A stretch of 34,949 bases of DNA from NCBI GenBank assembly GCA_021734325.1, contig JAIPJF010000029.1, positions 1 to 34,949 of the forward strand. The letters run 5' to 3'. Both the position numbers and the translations under genes were made by a program. Origin of the DNA: Fidelibacterota bacterium (GTDB lineage Bacteria; Fidelibacterota; UBA8477; JABMPR01). Shown piece by piece: positions 16,902 to 26,582 of the stretch; the stretch's first letter is position 1; each line of letters starts with the position of its first letter. The notes beneath the pieces were generated by a model. It was given only the letters and a program-made list of their open reading frames with translations, made no database searches and was not told where the DNA came from.

Positions 16902-17950
16902 TGAAATCAATCAAGGCAATGTTTATTGCATCCCTCATTACCCTTAGCTCAGTTTTCCTGATCAATTGTGGGGGCAAGGCAGAAGTTGAAGAGATGAGAG
17001 AAACCAAGATCCCAGTGGCCCTGGATACTGTCAGGTATAAACCTTTTCAAATTGACTATCACAGTATTGGAAGAGTGGTTTCTGAAAATCAGGTCAACCT
17101 CCTGTTCCAGTCATCTGGACAGGTTGACTCCATCTGGGTTAATGTGGGAGATTATGTACGAAAGGATCAGCGTCTGGCCAGCATTGAGACGGATGTGTAT
17201 GCCACCATGTATGCACAGGCCAGATCCATGTTTGAAAAAGCGAAACGGGATCTGGAAAGTTCAAAGGCCTTATTCGAATCCAATGTGATATCCTCAGATC
17301 AATATGAAATGGCCAGAATCGGTTTGGATAACGCCAGAGCTGCCTATACACAGGCAAAAAACTCCCTGGATCACACTGTTCTGAGGGCTTCTTTCAATGG
17401 GTGGATCGTTGCCGAGAATTTGAACATCGGTGATCTGGTTTCCCCAGGTGGTGCTATGCAGCCACCCATGATTCTGGCAGATATGAATCACTTGAAAATA
17501 ATTGTTCCTGTCCCTGAATCCCGTATCGGGCAGATCAAGAATGGCCAGTTCGCGCAGATCCAGTTCAAAACCTTCCCGGATCGCATTTTTGAGGGTGCCG
17601 TACTTCGTATCGGCATGGCTCCCAAAAACATGTCCAACAATTACGATGTGGAAGTCCGCATGTCCGGCAATATGAATGGGATGAAACTGGGCCTGGTTGG
17701 TGATGTACGCATCGTTCAGGAGTACTATAAAGAAGCACTGGTAATCCCACTCAATCTGATTCAGGATGATGGTGAGAATCAGTTTATGTATACGGAGCAA
17801 AACGGTAGAGCTGAAAAAAAGGAAATAAAAATTCGTGCTATTTCAGGTTCTGAAGTTTTCATTGAGGCAGATGTTGTCCCTGGAGATATGCTTATTGTCA
17901 AGGGGCACAATGATGTAAAAGATGGTGTTCTGCTGGATATTGTGGAGTAG
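16901..17950 (+). CDS. RND efflux periplasmic adaptor (membrane fusion protein), lipoprotein
   Basis: 349 residues. The leader ends with LINC (Cys23), an acceptable but non-canonical lipobox with Asn at -1. The lipoyl/barrel-sandwich halves are visible: VDSIWVNVGDYVRKDQRLASIE (about 73-94) and LRASFNGWIVAENLNIGDLVSPG (about 157-180), separated by a short helical hairpin. The beta-barrel and membrane-proximal domains follow. It bridges the inner-membrane RND pump and TolC. It starts on the last base of the tolC-like gene, giving translational coupling, and lies 14 nt before the pump gene. Confidence 0.92.
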   Translation: MKSIKAMFIASLITLSSVFLINCGGKAEVEEMRETKIPVALDTVRYKPFQIDYHSIGRVVSENQVNLLFQSSGQVDSIWVNVGDYVRKDQRLASIETDVYATMYAQARSMFEKAKRDLESSKALFESNVISSDQYEMARIGLDNARAAYTQAKNSLDHTVLRASFNGWIVAENLNIGDLVSPGGAMQPPMILADMNHLKIIVPVPESRIGQIKNGQFAQIQFKTFPDRIFEGAVLRIGMAPKNMSNNYDVEVRMSGNMNGMKLGLVGDVRIVQEYYKEALVIPLNLIQDDGENQFMYTEQNGRAEKKEIKIRAISGSEVFIEADVVPGDMLIVKGHNDVKDGVLLDIVE

Positions 17951-17964
17951 GGAAGGATCCGTTC

Positions 17965-20900
17965 ATGAAAATTTCAAAACAAGCGATCAATCATCCCACG
18001 GCAGTTATCCTCACTGCACTGGGGTTATTTATTACCAGTATTGTCGCATACATGATCCTCCCCCTGGAACTGGTTCCTCGCATCGAGATCCCCTATGCAT
18101 TCGTGTCAGGAACTTATCTGGGAGCAGCGCCGTCTGAGGTTGAGACGGAAATTATCAAACCGATTGAGGAGAAACTGGCACAGCTGCAGGATGTGGACGA
18201 CATTACAGGCTATGCCATGCAGAATGTTGGCTTGATCGTCATCAAATTCACTGCTGAAGCTGATCTTGAGAAAAGTATTGATGAACTCAAGGAAAAGGTC
18301 AATGAAGCAATCCCTGAGCTCAGGGATGAGATCGACAATGTGACAGTAAAAGATATTGATTTCTCTGACTCACCCATCAGCATCTTGAATATTTATGGGG
18401 ATTTTACACCACACGAACTTCGCACACAGGCCGAATTGATCAAGGATAGGTTGACAAGGGTATCAGGAGTTAATCAGGTCGAGATGTTCGGCGGCGAAGA
18501 ACGAGAAATTGCCATCGAGCTTGACCCTGACCTTCTCCTGGCCAACAATCTCAGCATCCCACAGGTATTGATGGCACTGAAACGCAGTAACATGAATTTT
18601 CCTGGTGGAACCGTGAAACTGGAAGGTCAGGATATCTTTGTCAGAACAGTGGGTAAATACAACGAGATCAGCGATATTGAGAACACCATTCTGGGAGTTG
18701 ATGCTTCTGGTAATGTAAAACGTATCCGTGATGTTGGTGTTGTGAAAGATGGATTTGAAATACCCTCCAGCTATTCAAGATATCAAACACAGAATAGTGT
18801 GACACTTTTGATCTCCAAACGTCCAGGAGCCCATATTGTTGAAGCGACCGAAATGATCGAAGCAACGGTGGACGAACTGGTCAAGGATTTTCCAGAGGGT
18901 ATGCATCATGCGTATACTGCCCGACAGGCTACTGAGATCGAGAAGCAGACAAGTCAACTGAATCAGAATGCGGCATGGGGAATCGTATTCGTTATCATCG
19001 TATTATTTCTCGGCATTGGGTTTAAAAATGCTTTGATCGTGTCAGTTGCACTGCCTTTTGCGCTTATGTCATCCTTTCCACTTATGTATTACTTTGGTTT
19101 GGATCGAAGCAGCATCTCCATGTTTGGGCTGATTATCGTGTTGGGAATCGTCGTAGATGGTGCCATTATTGTCGCTGAATCGACTTATCGACATATGGAA
19201 GAAGGTCTTAGCCGCAAGGCTGCTTCCATAATGGCCATCGATGAAGTTGGTATCCCCATAATGACCTCAGTGCTTACCACCATGGTGGCATTTGCGCCCA
19301 TTATATATATGTCCGGGACAATGGGACAATTTTTATCTGTGATTCCCAAGGTGGTGATTTTTACACTGGTTGGGGCCTTCTTGGCAGATCACTTTCTTAT
19401 CCCAGTTCTTGCTTCGAAAATGATGATGGTCACCAAACGAGCCGGCATGCTGAGTGGGGAGTGGATAGGGAAACGATTTTATACAAGGATGGTTACCTGG
19501 TCCTTGAATCATCGATTCCTCGTTATCTTCAGCATAACGATTGTTTTCTTCATGTCCATAGCCGCCGTGGGCATATCAGCAGTCAGCGACATAAAACTGG
19601 TCAAGGTCCAGATTTTTCCCAAGGTTCCCAAACCCAGGATTATTCTGAACGTCAGAACTCCCTCTGGAAGTCAACTTGAGTATACGGATAGTGTTGTACG
19701 TGATATTGAAGACTATCTACTCAATTTCCCTGAAATAGATCGATTTGTGTCGACTATTGGTGAAAGTGGCGTACAGAATCTCCGTGTCGCGCAGGGGGGC
19801 AGCAAAGGTGCTGAAATTGGTCAGATCAATATTGACCTGGTTGCCACGGAGGATCGGGATAAATCAGTTGATGATCTTATTGAGATCATGAATGAGGACC
19901 TTTCGAGGAAACCTGGAGTGAGCGTGACCATTGAGACCATACAGGAAGGACCGCCTGTGTCCAGTAATGTGATCATTGATATCAGTGGCGATGATCTTGA
20001 GGCTCTGGCCTTTGTGGCAGAACAGGTTAAACGAGATCTATCCACAGTGAAAGGGGCCATCAATGTTGAATCCAGCATCGGTGTTCGCCGAACCGAATTT
20101 CAAGCACATGTTGATCATGACCGTGCTGCCAGCTATGGTCTTTCCAGCCAGGAGGTAAGTAATACCCTTGCCGCTGCCATGATTGGTTTGGAGGCAACAA
20201 CCTATACTGACGGTCTGAATGATATCCCCGTTATTGTACGCCTGGAAAGCAGGGGGGATGATGCAGTGGACGCAATCCGGAATTTAAATATTATGAATCA
20301 GATGGGTCAGATGATACCCTTCGAGAATGTTGCCTCTCTTGAACTGAGCAGCAGCGAAACACTGATCAAGCATAAGGAATTCAAACGCAACATCTCAGTT
20401 TCATGTGATCTGGCCAAGGGTGTAGATGCCACAGATATCAGAAGGCACATGGATGTATATTTGGCAGATTTGGCAGTGCCCAAGGGTGTGACGGTTGAAT
20501 ATGGCGGGATTGAAGATGAAGCCAAGGAGTCCTTTGCAAGTCTTGGGAGAGCCATGATAATCGGATTTATTGTCATTATGATCATCCTTAGTGCTCAATT
20601 CCAGTCTTTCAAACAGCCCTTTATAATTGGTCTGGCCATTCCACTGTCATTTATCGGTGTGATATTTGGTCTGATGGTTACCAGAGTTCCTTTTGGTATA
20701 ATGGCATTCTTTGGGGTGGTCGCTCTCATGGGGGTAGTGGTGAACGATGCCATTGTCCTTATCGCATATGTAAACGATCTGCGCAGGGAAGGCATGCTGG
20801 TTCATGAAGCCTTGATAAAGGGGGGACGGAACAGATTGAGACCTATCATTCTCACCACAGTCACAACCCTGGCGGGAATGATTCCCTTAAGTCTGAATCT

Positions 20901-21054
20901 GGCTGGAGGGGCGGAATATTGGAGGCCACTGGCAGTAAGTTTGATCTTTGGTCTGGCTGTTTCGTCATTCCTTACCCTAATTGTGGTCCCCGTATTGTAT
21001 TCCATGCTTGAGAGTGGGAAGGAAAGGAAAAAATTAGCGAAAGCTGAATCCTGA
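17965..21054 (+). CDS. RND efflux transporter permease (AcrB/MdtB superfamily)
   Basis: 1029 residues, the normal size. The layout is classic: TM1 near 12-34, a large periplasmic domain to about 335, TMs 2-6, TM7 near residue 520, a second periplasmic domain and TMs 8-12. The TM4 proton-relay segment reads IVVDGAIIVAE, with Asp398 followed by Gly399, whereas AcrB has two Asp; single-Asp versions are known among RND relatives. The TM10 segment VVVNDAIVLIAYVND is present. It is the last gene of the tetR-tolC-MFP-RND operon and is followed by an intrinsic terminator. Substrates (drugs, bile-type amphiphiles, lipids) cannot be read from sequence. Confidence 0.94.
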   Translation: MKISKQAINHPTAVILTALGLFITSIVAYMILPLELVPRIEIPYAFVSGTYLGAAPSEVETEIIKPIEEKLAQLQDVDDITGYAMQNVGLIVIKFTAEADLEKSIDELKEKVNEAIPELRDEIDNVTVKDIDFSDSPISILNIYGDFTPHELRTQAELIKDRLTRVSGVNQVEMFGGEEREIAIELDPDLLLANNLSIPQVLMALKRSNMNFPGGTVKLEGQDIFVRTVGKYNEISDIENTILGVDASGNVKRIRDVGVVKDGFEIPSSYSRYQTQNSVTLLISKRPGAHIVEATEMIEATVDELVKDFPEGMHHAYTARQATEIEKQTSQLNQNAAWGIVFVIIVLFLGIGFKNALIVSVALPFALMSSFPLMYYFGLDRSSISMFGLIIVLGIVVDGAIIVAESTYRHMEEGLSRKAASIMAIDEVGIPIMTSVLTTMVAFAPIIYMSGTMGQFLSVIPKVVIFTLVGAFLADHFLIPVLASKMMMVTKRAGMLSGEWIGKRFYTRMVTWSLNHRFLVIFSITIVFFMSIAAVGISAVSDIKLVKVQIFPKVPKPRIILNVRTPSGSQLEYTDSVVRDIEDYLLNFPEIDRFVSTIGESGVQNLRVAQGGSKGAEIGQINIDLVATEDRDKSVDDLIEIMNEDLSRKPGVSVTIETIQEGPPVSSNVIIDISGDDLEALAFVAEQVKRDLSTVKGAINVESSIGVRRTEFQAHVDHDRAASYGLSSQEVSNTLAAAMIGLEATTYTDGLNDIPVIVRLESRGDDAVDAIRNLNIMNQMGQMIPFENVASLELSSSETLIKHKEFKRNISVSCDLAKGVDATDIRRHMDVYLADLAVPKGVTVEYGGIEDEAKESFASLGRAMIIGFIVIMIILSAQFQSFKQPFIIGLAIPLSFIGVIFGLMVTRVPFGIMAFFGVVALMGVVVNDAIVLIAYVNDLRREGMLVHEALIKGGRNRLRPIILTTVTTLAGMIPLSLNLAGGAEYWRPLAVSLIFGLAVSSFLTLIVVPVLYSMLESGKERKKLAKAES

Positions 21055-21148
21055 CTCAACCTGGGGAAATGGTAGAGGGTGGGAGACCACTCGCCGAAGT
21101 ATATTCGCTATCAGTTCTCAGCTTTTCTGATTAAAATGATTTGCACAG

Positions 21149-21179
21149 GGAGGTCGTTCCAGGATGACCTCCTTTTTTT
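21149..21179 (+). terminator. Rho-independent terminator of the efflux operon
   Basis: GGAGGTC (21149-21155) pairs perfectly with GACCTCC (21166-21172) and is followed by seven T. It lies about 95 nt after the RND stop codon. Confidence 0.88.
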
Positions 21180-21284
21180 AAGCTGATCCTGGTTGAACAG
21201 AAATATTTGTTAAGACTGGACCTTGTTTATATTCCTCTCATGCGGGGGAGTCATTACGAACGATAAATCAATTGGGAAGTCACC

Positions 21285-22781
21285 ATGAGTTCTTCAGAAG
21301 CTTCATTAACTGGACAGGCGCTACTGGATAAAATCAGAGACGATTTTATTGGTCTGAACACTGCTTATAAGAATGCCAGGGGGGAAATTTCACCTCGAAT
21401 TTACCTTGACTCAACGGCCAGCTCACTGATGTTGAGACCTGCGTACAAGGTCATCTCTGACTTTATGGCTCATTATTCAAATACCCATAGCAAACTTCAT
21501 CATAGCGCTCACATATCGACCGCCGCCTATGAATGGGCACACAAGCGAGTACTTGATTTTCTGGGAGCCCCATCAGATATCTATACCTGCTTTTTTACAG
21601 GAGCGGGCACTACCGCTGGGATTAATCGCATGGCCAGAGTGTTCAGAGACTTTAATCTAGACAAAAAAATTGCGATCATCTCAATTATGGAGCACCATTC
21701 AAACGATTTGCCCCATCGCAAGCACATGCACAAGGTGATACATATTCCGGTTGAAGGTTTGGAAGAGAGTCACATGTGTATCAGCATGACCAGACTTGAA
21801 AATACCCTGAAGGAAAACAAAGGGAATGTGAATTACGTTTCCATAACCGCTGTCAGTAACGTGACTGGCATCATTAATCCTATCCACAATATTGCCCGTC
21901 TGGCCCATAAATATGGTGCTCTCATCATGATTGATGGTGCCCAGAGTGTTGCCCACTTGCCTACAACGATGTTTCACCCAGATGACCCGGATGCCTGTAT
22001 CGATGCGTTGGTATTCTCAGGTCATAAGACCTACACTCCAGGTTCGCCAGGAGTGGTTGTCGCCCGTAAAGACCTCCTGCTTGGAATAGAGCCTGAGGAA
22101 GTTGGTGGTGGCATGGTGGATCGGGTTTTGGAGGATCGATATCTGGTTAAAACCAAATTTCCTGATCGTGAGGAAGCCGGTACACCCAATATCCCAGGTG
22201 CCATTGGTCTGGCAGCTACTATCGAGGTTCTTGGCAGAATTGGTATGGAGCTCCTCATGAAGGCTGAGGATGAGGTCATGGTAAAAGCGCTAAATGAGAT
22301 GGCCGCGATTCCCGAACTTATCGTTTACGGTGGCACTGATCATAAAGCCTGTCCACGAGCAGCCTCAATATCTTTCAATATTAGGGGAATGGACCATGGA
22401 CTGGTGGCAGCAATATTGAACGATTATTTTAATATTGCGGTCAGGAATCAGTGTTTTTGTGCCCATCCCTATGTGAAAGAGATGATGGTAAAGGACCTTG
22501 AAAAAGATTTTGGAGCGATTGATTTCGGTAATATGAGTCCAGAGTTTATGCGGAAAGCCGGTATGGTGAGGGCCAGTTTCGGTTTGTACTCAAAGCAAAA
22601 GGATGTCGAGATACTCATTTCAGCCATCAGGCAGATCATCGCTGAAGCTGATGATTTTGCACAATACTATGTCATCAATGAGGAAAATGATTACCAACAT
22701 GTTTCCTTCCGACCACGGCATGCAGAGATTTTTAACATCCAATCATCCCTCGATCAATATCTAGCTGAGGCCAATGATTAA
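21285..22781 (+). CDS. Class V aminotransferase, SufS/CsdA-like cysteine desulfurase
   Basis: 498 residues, about 90 longer than SufS. The fold-type-I landmarks are YLDSTASSLMLRP (about 40-52), the PLP-stacking His in MEHHSND (137/138), Asp217 and Gln220 in IDGAQS, and the PLP lysine Lys248 in SGHKTYTPG. Cys392 in CFCAHPY aligns with the SufS persulfide cysteine (HCAQP type), so sulfur transfer from cysteine is plausible. There are a 35-residue N-terminal and a roughly 45-residue C-terminal extension beyond the usual domain. No suf or isc genes are near, so it may serve a specialised sulfur-transfer route or be a selenocysteine-lyase-like or isopenicillin-epimerase-like relative. Confidence 0.8.
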   Translation: MSSSEASLTGQALLDKIRDDFIGLNTAYKNARGEISPRIYLDSTASSLMLRPAYKVISDFMAHYSNTHSKLHHSAHISTAAYEWAHKRVLDFLGAPSDIYTCFFTGAGTTAGINRMARVFRDFNLDKKIAIISIMEHHSNDLPHRKHMHKVIHIPVEGLEESHMCISMTRLENTLKENKGNVNYVSITAVSNVTGIINPIHNIARLAHKYGALIMIDGAQSVAHLPTTMFHPDDPDACIDALVFSGHKTYTPGSPGVVVARKDLLLGIEPEEVGGGMVDRVLEDRYLVKTKFPDREEAGTPNIPGAIGLAATIEVLGRIGMELLMKAEDEVMVKALNEMAAIPELIVYGGTDHKACPRAASISFNIRGMDHGLVAAILNDYFNIAVRNQCFCAHPYVKEMMVKDLEKDFGAIDFGNMSPEFMRKAGMVRASFGLYSKQKDVEILISAIRQIIAEADDFAQYYVINEENDYQHVSFRPRHAEIFNIQSSLDQYLAEAND

Positions 22782-22843
22782 AAACATCTACAAAAGGACT
22801 CATATCCCATTATTGCTGATGAACGAAAGTCATAGGATCTGAT

Positions 22844-23821
22844 TTGCCAACCCATTTTGTTGTTCCTGTGTTCGTCCCTGCTCCATGGCTGCCAAATGGT
22901 CACATGCAGACAGTGTTTGCCTCCCTAATGATGTCCGTTCCCATGCCCAACTATCGGCGGGAAATTATCGATCTGCCTGATGGCGACATTGTTGCTGCTG
23001 ATTGGGTGGATGGTACGCTGGATAAACCTCTTTTTGTCCTCATCCATGGCATGGAGGGGGATTCTGAAAGCCGTTACGCACGCCTCTTGATTAATGAGTG
23101 CCAAGCCCTGGGCTGGTCTGGCGTCGTGCTGCACATGCGAAGTTGCGGGGGTCTGATCAATCGCCGACGCAATTTTTACCATGCCGGATTTTATCAGGAT
23201 ATCGCCTATTTTTTAGATGTGTTACTGCCTAAAAGAAAAATTTCAGAGAATATCTACCTTGCAGGTGTATCTCTGGGGGGCAGCCAGGTCGTCCATTATT
23301 TAGCAAAAGGCCGTCCGCAGGGACGGGTGAAAGCAGCAGCGCTTATTTCCACACCCTTGGATCTGAAGGGATCAGCGGATTTTATGAAATCAGGACTCAA
23401 CCGGCTTTATATCTTAAAGTTTCGTCAGAGTCTCCTGAAAAAGTATGCTGCGAAAAAAGACCTGATACGCAATGATGAAATGATGGCAAGCCTGGCCAGA
23501 GCGAAGAACTTCTGGGATCTGGATGATGCTGCAACAGCTCCCCTTCATGGATTTGATGACGCCAAGCACTATTATCAAGAAATGAGTGCCAAAAAAGTGT
23601 TGCCCGAAATCAGTATTCCTACACTTTATCTTGCATCAAAGGATGATCCTTTTATCCCCGAAGCATCCATGCCGAATGGCGAATGTAAAACAGCTCAACT
23701 TCGGACGATTTTAACGGATGCAGGTGGCCATGTAGGTTTTGTTGATCAACATGGGCAATCATGGATGAGTCCTACAGTATTTAAGTATTTTTTGAGTTTT
23801 GAGAGCGATTTTTTTAATTAG
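22844..23821 (+). CDS. YheT-like alpha/beta hydrolase
   Basis: 325 residues. The opening PAPWLPNGHMQTVFASL is the hallmark of the YheT/EMB8 family. The oxyanion loop is LIHGMEG (67-72), the nucleophile Ser143 sits in LAGVSLGGS, an Asp is in ASKDDPFIP and the His in DAGGHVGFV. Biochemical substrates of this esterase-like family are poorly known. The TTG at 22844 is the only credible start, because a TGA sits directly upstream in the same frame and the next in-frame ATG falls within the conserved HMQT motif. Translation is probably modest, with only GGA as a ribosome site. Cytoplasmic. Confidence 0.85.
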   Translation: MPTHFVVPVFVPAPWLPNGHMQTVFASLMMSVPMPNYRREIIDLPDGDIVAADWVDGTLDKPLFVLIHGMEGDSESRYARLLINECQALGWSGVVLHMRSCGGLINRRRNFYHAGFYQDIAYFLDVLLPKRKISENIYLAGVSLGGSQVVHYLAKGRPQGRVKAAALISTPLDLKGSADFMKSGLNRLYILKFRQSLLKKYAAKKDLIRNDEMMASLARAKNFWDLDDAATAPLHGFDDAKHYYQEMSAKKVLPEISIPTLYLASKDDPFIPEASMPNGECKTAQLRTILTDAGGHVGFVDQHGQSWMSPTVFKYFLSFESDFFN

Positions 23822-23830
23822 AAAGAGGGT

Positions 23831-25042
23831 ATGATGAATAGAACGATTAGAGTGATTTTGCTCATGCTGGTTGTACTTATGTTTGGTTTCTGCAGCAGGC
23901 AGGAGGAAATCTCACCGGAGAGAATGAAAGTACTGGCCGATACACTTGCCCAGGATCTGGAATATGAGCCCTGGATGGAAATGGCATACGAGTTGGCGAA
24001 GAATTATCCAGAAGAGTATGTTTCGGGAATGGTGCTTATACAGGCAGCAGAGAGATCCATCATGGAAGAGGATAGCAAACGGTTTAAAATGATATTTGAG
24101 CTTTTGAAGCACTATCCGGAATCAGGTGCTTTGGAAATGATAGATCAGATAGCTATTTGTAATCGGTTTGCCTGGATCATGTCAAGTCAAATGCTCCTTC
24201 CTGATGAAGCCCCTGCTGTCATAGCGTTTGCCATTGATCAGTTCAAAGCTCATGAAGCAGGTCTTCAGTATCGGGATGAACTGGGATCCATGATCTACGA
24301 TACCCAGGCTGTCATTTTTGAGATCACCAATGACACGACCAAGGCTTTGGAGGCCTATGATACTGCCATTGCCTTTTATGGGGAGCCGGAGACTTTGCTG
24401 AAAAGAGGTCTTATCCTGGAAGCTACCGGTGAGCTCGATGCTGCACTGGAAGATTATATATCAGCTCTCAGTCGTGCTCCAAATGAAGCCCTTATTGCTT
24501 CCAAGGTCAAAACCCTTTATGCAGAGCTCAATCCAGATCAGGATGCAGTTGTGTTCCTCAATGATTTGCAGGAAAGTTTGCAGGAAAGTCGACGAGAAGC
24601 AGTATTGGCGGAAGCCTTCTTTATTGATGCACCTGAATTTGAGTTCACTGATCTCTCAGGGAAGATTTACAATAACTTGAATATGTTAGGGAAAGTTTTC
24701 TTTGTTGACTTTTGGGCGACCTGGTGTAATCCCTGCCGCCGTGAATTACCAGAATTTCAGGCTTTCTACGAGATGAATAAAGATAATCCCAGGGTTGCTT
24801 TTATTGCCGCTTCCACCGATAGCGAAAGAGAAAAGGTAGTCCCGTATATCTCCGAAATGAATTACACATTTCCTGTATGCTATGCTGCAGAAGCCGCAGC
24901 GAAATTTGAGGTGGAAGGTATCCCAAGTTTGTTTATAATAGGACCAGAAGGAAAAATCCGTTATAAGATCGTGGGATTTGACCCGGACAAGGACTTTGCC
25001 AGGGAAATGACCTGGCGAATGGAAAGTCTGTTGGATGATTAA
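23831..25042 (+). CDS. Lipoprotein-like TPR protein with C-terminal TlpA/thioredoxin domain
   Basis: 403 residues. The hydrophobic leader ends in FGFCS, with Cys21 a possible lipid anchor, though -3 Phe and -1 Phe make the lipobox atypical. Residues 40-255 are helical with one clear TPR (ALEAYDTAIAF, then ALEDYISALSRAPNE). Residues 265-400 form a thioredoxin-like domain with the redox motif WCNPC (Cys299, Cys302) and cis-Pro365 in EGIPSLF. TlpA/ResA-type proteins reduce periplasmic disulfides, for example in cytochrome c or copper-site assembly. It follows the YheT-like gene by 9 nt and precedes the Omp85-like gene by 27 nt, so all three are probably cotranscribed. Confidence 0.88.
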   Translation: MMNRTIRVILLMLVVLMFGFCSRQEEISPERMKVLADTLAQDLEYEPWMEMAYELAKNYPEEYVSGMVLIQAAERSIMEEDSKRFKMIFELLKHYPESGALEMIDQIAICNRFAWIMSSQMLLPDEAPAVIAFAIDQFKAHEAGLQYRDELGSMIYDTQAVIFEITNDTTKALEAYDTAIAFYGEPETLLKRGLILEATGELDAALEDYISALSRAPNEALIASKVKTLYAELNPDQDAVVFLNDLQESLQESRREAVLAEAFFIDAPEFEFTDLSGKIYNNLNMLGKVFFVDFWATWCNPCRRELPEFQAFYEMNKDNPRVAFIAASTDSEREKVVPYISEMNYTFPVCYAAEAAAKFEVEGIPSLFIIGPEGKIRYKIVGFDPDKDFAREMTWRMESLLDD

Positions 25043-25069
25043 TTCAATGAAAAGTCGAGGAGCCGTGTT

Positions 25070-26353
25070 ATGAATCGAAAAATGCTGGTGATATTGCTCG
25101 TAGTTTGTGTGGCCTCTGCCTTGGGTCAGGATGCGAAAACAGGTTGGGGATTCGGTGGCGTGCCTGCCGTGGCTTACAACTCAGATACTGGTTTTCTCTA
25201 TGGAATCGTTTTTGAAGCCTATAATTTCGGCGATGGGAGCCACTATCCAGACTATGATTACACCATAAAACCGACCTGGACCAGGACCACAAAAGGCAGT
25301 GGTGAGAACACCCTCTTTTTTGATTCCAAGTACCTGCTGCCAAATGACATCCGCATTACGGCCTATGCAGGCTATCTGACCGAGCAGGCACTCCCATACT
25401 ATGGACGTGATGGGGCTGTCTCCTACTACAACTCTGAATATGAAGATACCAGTTTTGCTGCCTATAAAACACGCATGTTCTATCGTCACGAGAGGAACAC
25501 GCTCCGCCTTACTGCAGACTTTCAGAAAAGCGTTTTTAGTGAAAAATTTAGAATCATTGCCGGGGTCGGATATATTGATACTCAGATTGATACAGTTGAT
25601 GAATCTGGGTTGAATGAAGGCAAAGATGACGACCTTCTGCCATTGGATGTAGAGACCCTCTATGAAAGAAATATCCGCTTAGGATTGATTGGGGCTGATG
25701 AAGCAAAAGGCGGATTGACCAATTTTCTAAAAATTGGCGCTGTCTATGACACGCGTGATAATGAACCCAATCCCATGCGTGGGATATGGACTGAAGCATT
25801 ATTTACCTTGTATCCAAGTTTTATGGGCAGTGATTTCAATTTCTCCACCCTTACCATGACCCACCGTCAGTACTTCACACTCAAGGAAAATGATCTTTCA
25901 TTTACCTATCGCATCGGATATCAGCAGCAGTTTGGAGATGCACCTTTCTTCATGCTTCCCTGGTACCAGAGCAGTTATAAAATGACAGAAGGCCTGGGAG
26001 GCTCTAAATCACTCCGCGGTATCCTGATGAACAGGATTGTTGGGAATTCGATCGTATTTGCCAATCTGGAGCCGCGCTGGAAATTCTTCCGGACTACGAT
26101 AGCCGGTCAGAACCTCTATCTCGCCCTGAATGCATTTACTGATATGGGGATGGTGTTGGACCCACAGGATGATAGTAACATAGTGGTAGGCGCGGAATCT
26201 ACTAGAGGAAGTGATAAGCTTCATCTGTCATACGGCGGTGGTTTGAGGATCGTGTTGAATGAAAACTTCATTGTTGCAGTCGATTACGGTCTGGCTGCCG
26301 ATGAACAGGATGGTAACTCTGGTCTCTATATTGGTCTGGGCTACCTGTATTAA
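25070..26353 (+). CDS. Omp85/BamA-type outer membrane beta-barrel protein without POTRA domains
   Basis: 427 residues. A signal peptide ends near ALG-QD. The remainder alternates short amphipathic strands, and the chain ends with an aromatic residue (GLGYLY), as barrel proteins do. Two Omp85 barrel signatures are visible: DTRDNEPNPMRG at 227-238 and GGSKSLRG at 310-317, the latter being the lid-loop VRG-type motif. There is no room for POTRA repeats, so this is a barrel-only surface-antigen-type member, unlike BamA itself. Its job (export, adhesion, lipid handling) is unknown. It is the last gene before a strong terminator. Confidence 0.82.
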   Translation: MNRKMLVILLVVCVASALGQDAKTGWGFGGVPAVAYNSDTGFLYGIVFEAYNFGDGSHYPDYDYTIKPTWTRTTKGSGENTLFFDSKYLLPNDIRITAYAGYLTEQALPYYGRDGAVSYYNSEYEDTSFAAYKTRMFYRHERNTLRLTADFQKSVFSEKFRIIAGVGYIDTQIDTVDESGLNEGKDDDLLPLDVETLYERNIRLGLIGADEAKGGLTNFLKIGAVYDTRDNEPNPMRGIWTEALFTLYPSFMGSDFNFSTLTMTHRQYFTLKENDLSFTYRIGYQQQFGDAPFFMLPWYQSSYKMTEGLGGSKSLRGILMNRIVGNSIVFANLEPRWKFFRTTIAGQNLYLALNAFTDMGMVLDPQDDSNIVVGAESTRGSDKLHLSYGGGLRIVLNENFIVAVDYGLAADEQDGNSGLYIGLGYLY

Positions 26354-26380
26354 AAATCCTTTAAAATGTTTGTGAAAAAA

Positions 26381-26408
26381 GGCGTGGTAGCAATACCACG
26401 CCTTTTTT
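26381..26408 (+). terminator. Rho-independent terminator after the Omp85-like gene
   Basis: GGCGTGGTA (26381-26389) pairs perfectly with TACCACGCC (26394-26402) around a GCAA tetraloop, followed by six T. A run of six A precedes it, so it could also work in the other direction. Confidence 0.93.
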
Positions 26409-26582
26409 ATTAGCTTGGTCTAATTATTGCCCGATTCTATTTTGGATTTTGATTGTACTTCTTACTTTACAATCGATAATCATTTAATTATTGAAGTCGT
26501 TATTTGAACTAGAGGTTTGGTATCAACCATGCTTTGTCTTTATAAAAAATTATTTCACATAACTTAAATATGGGAGTTTAGA

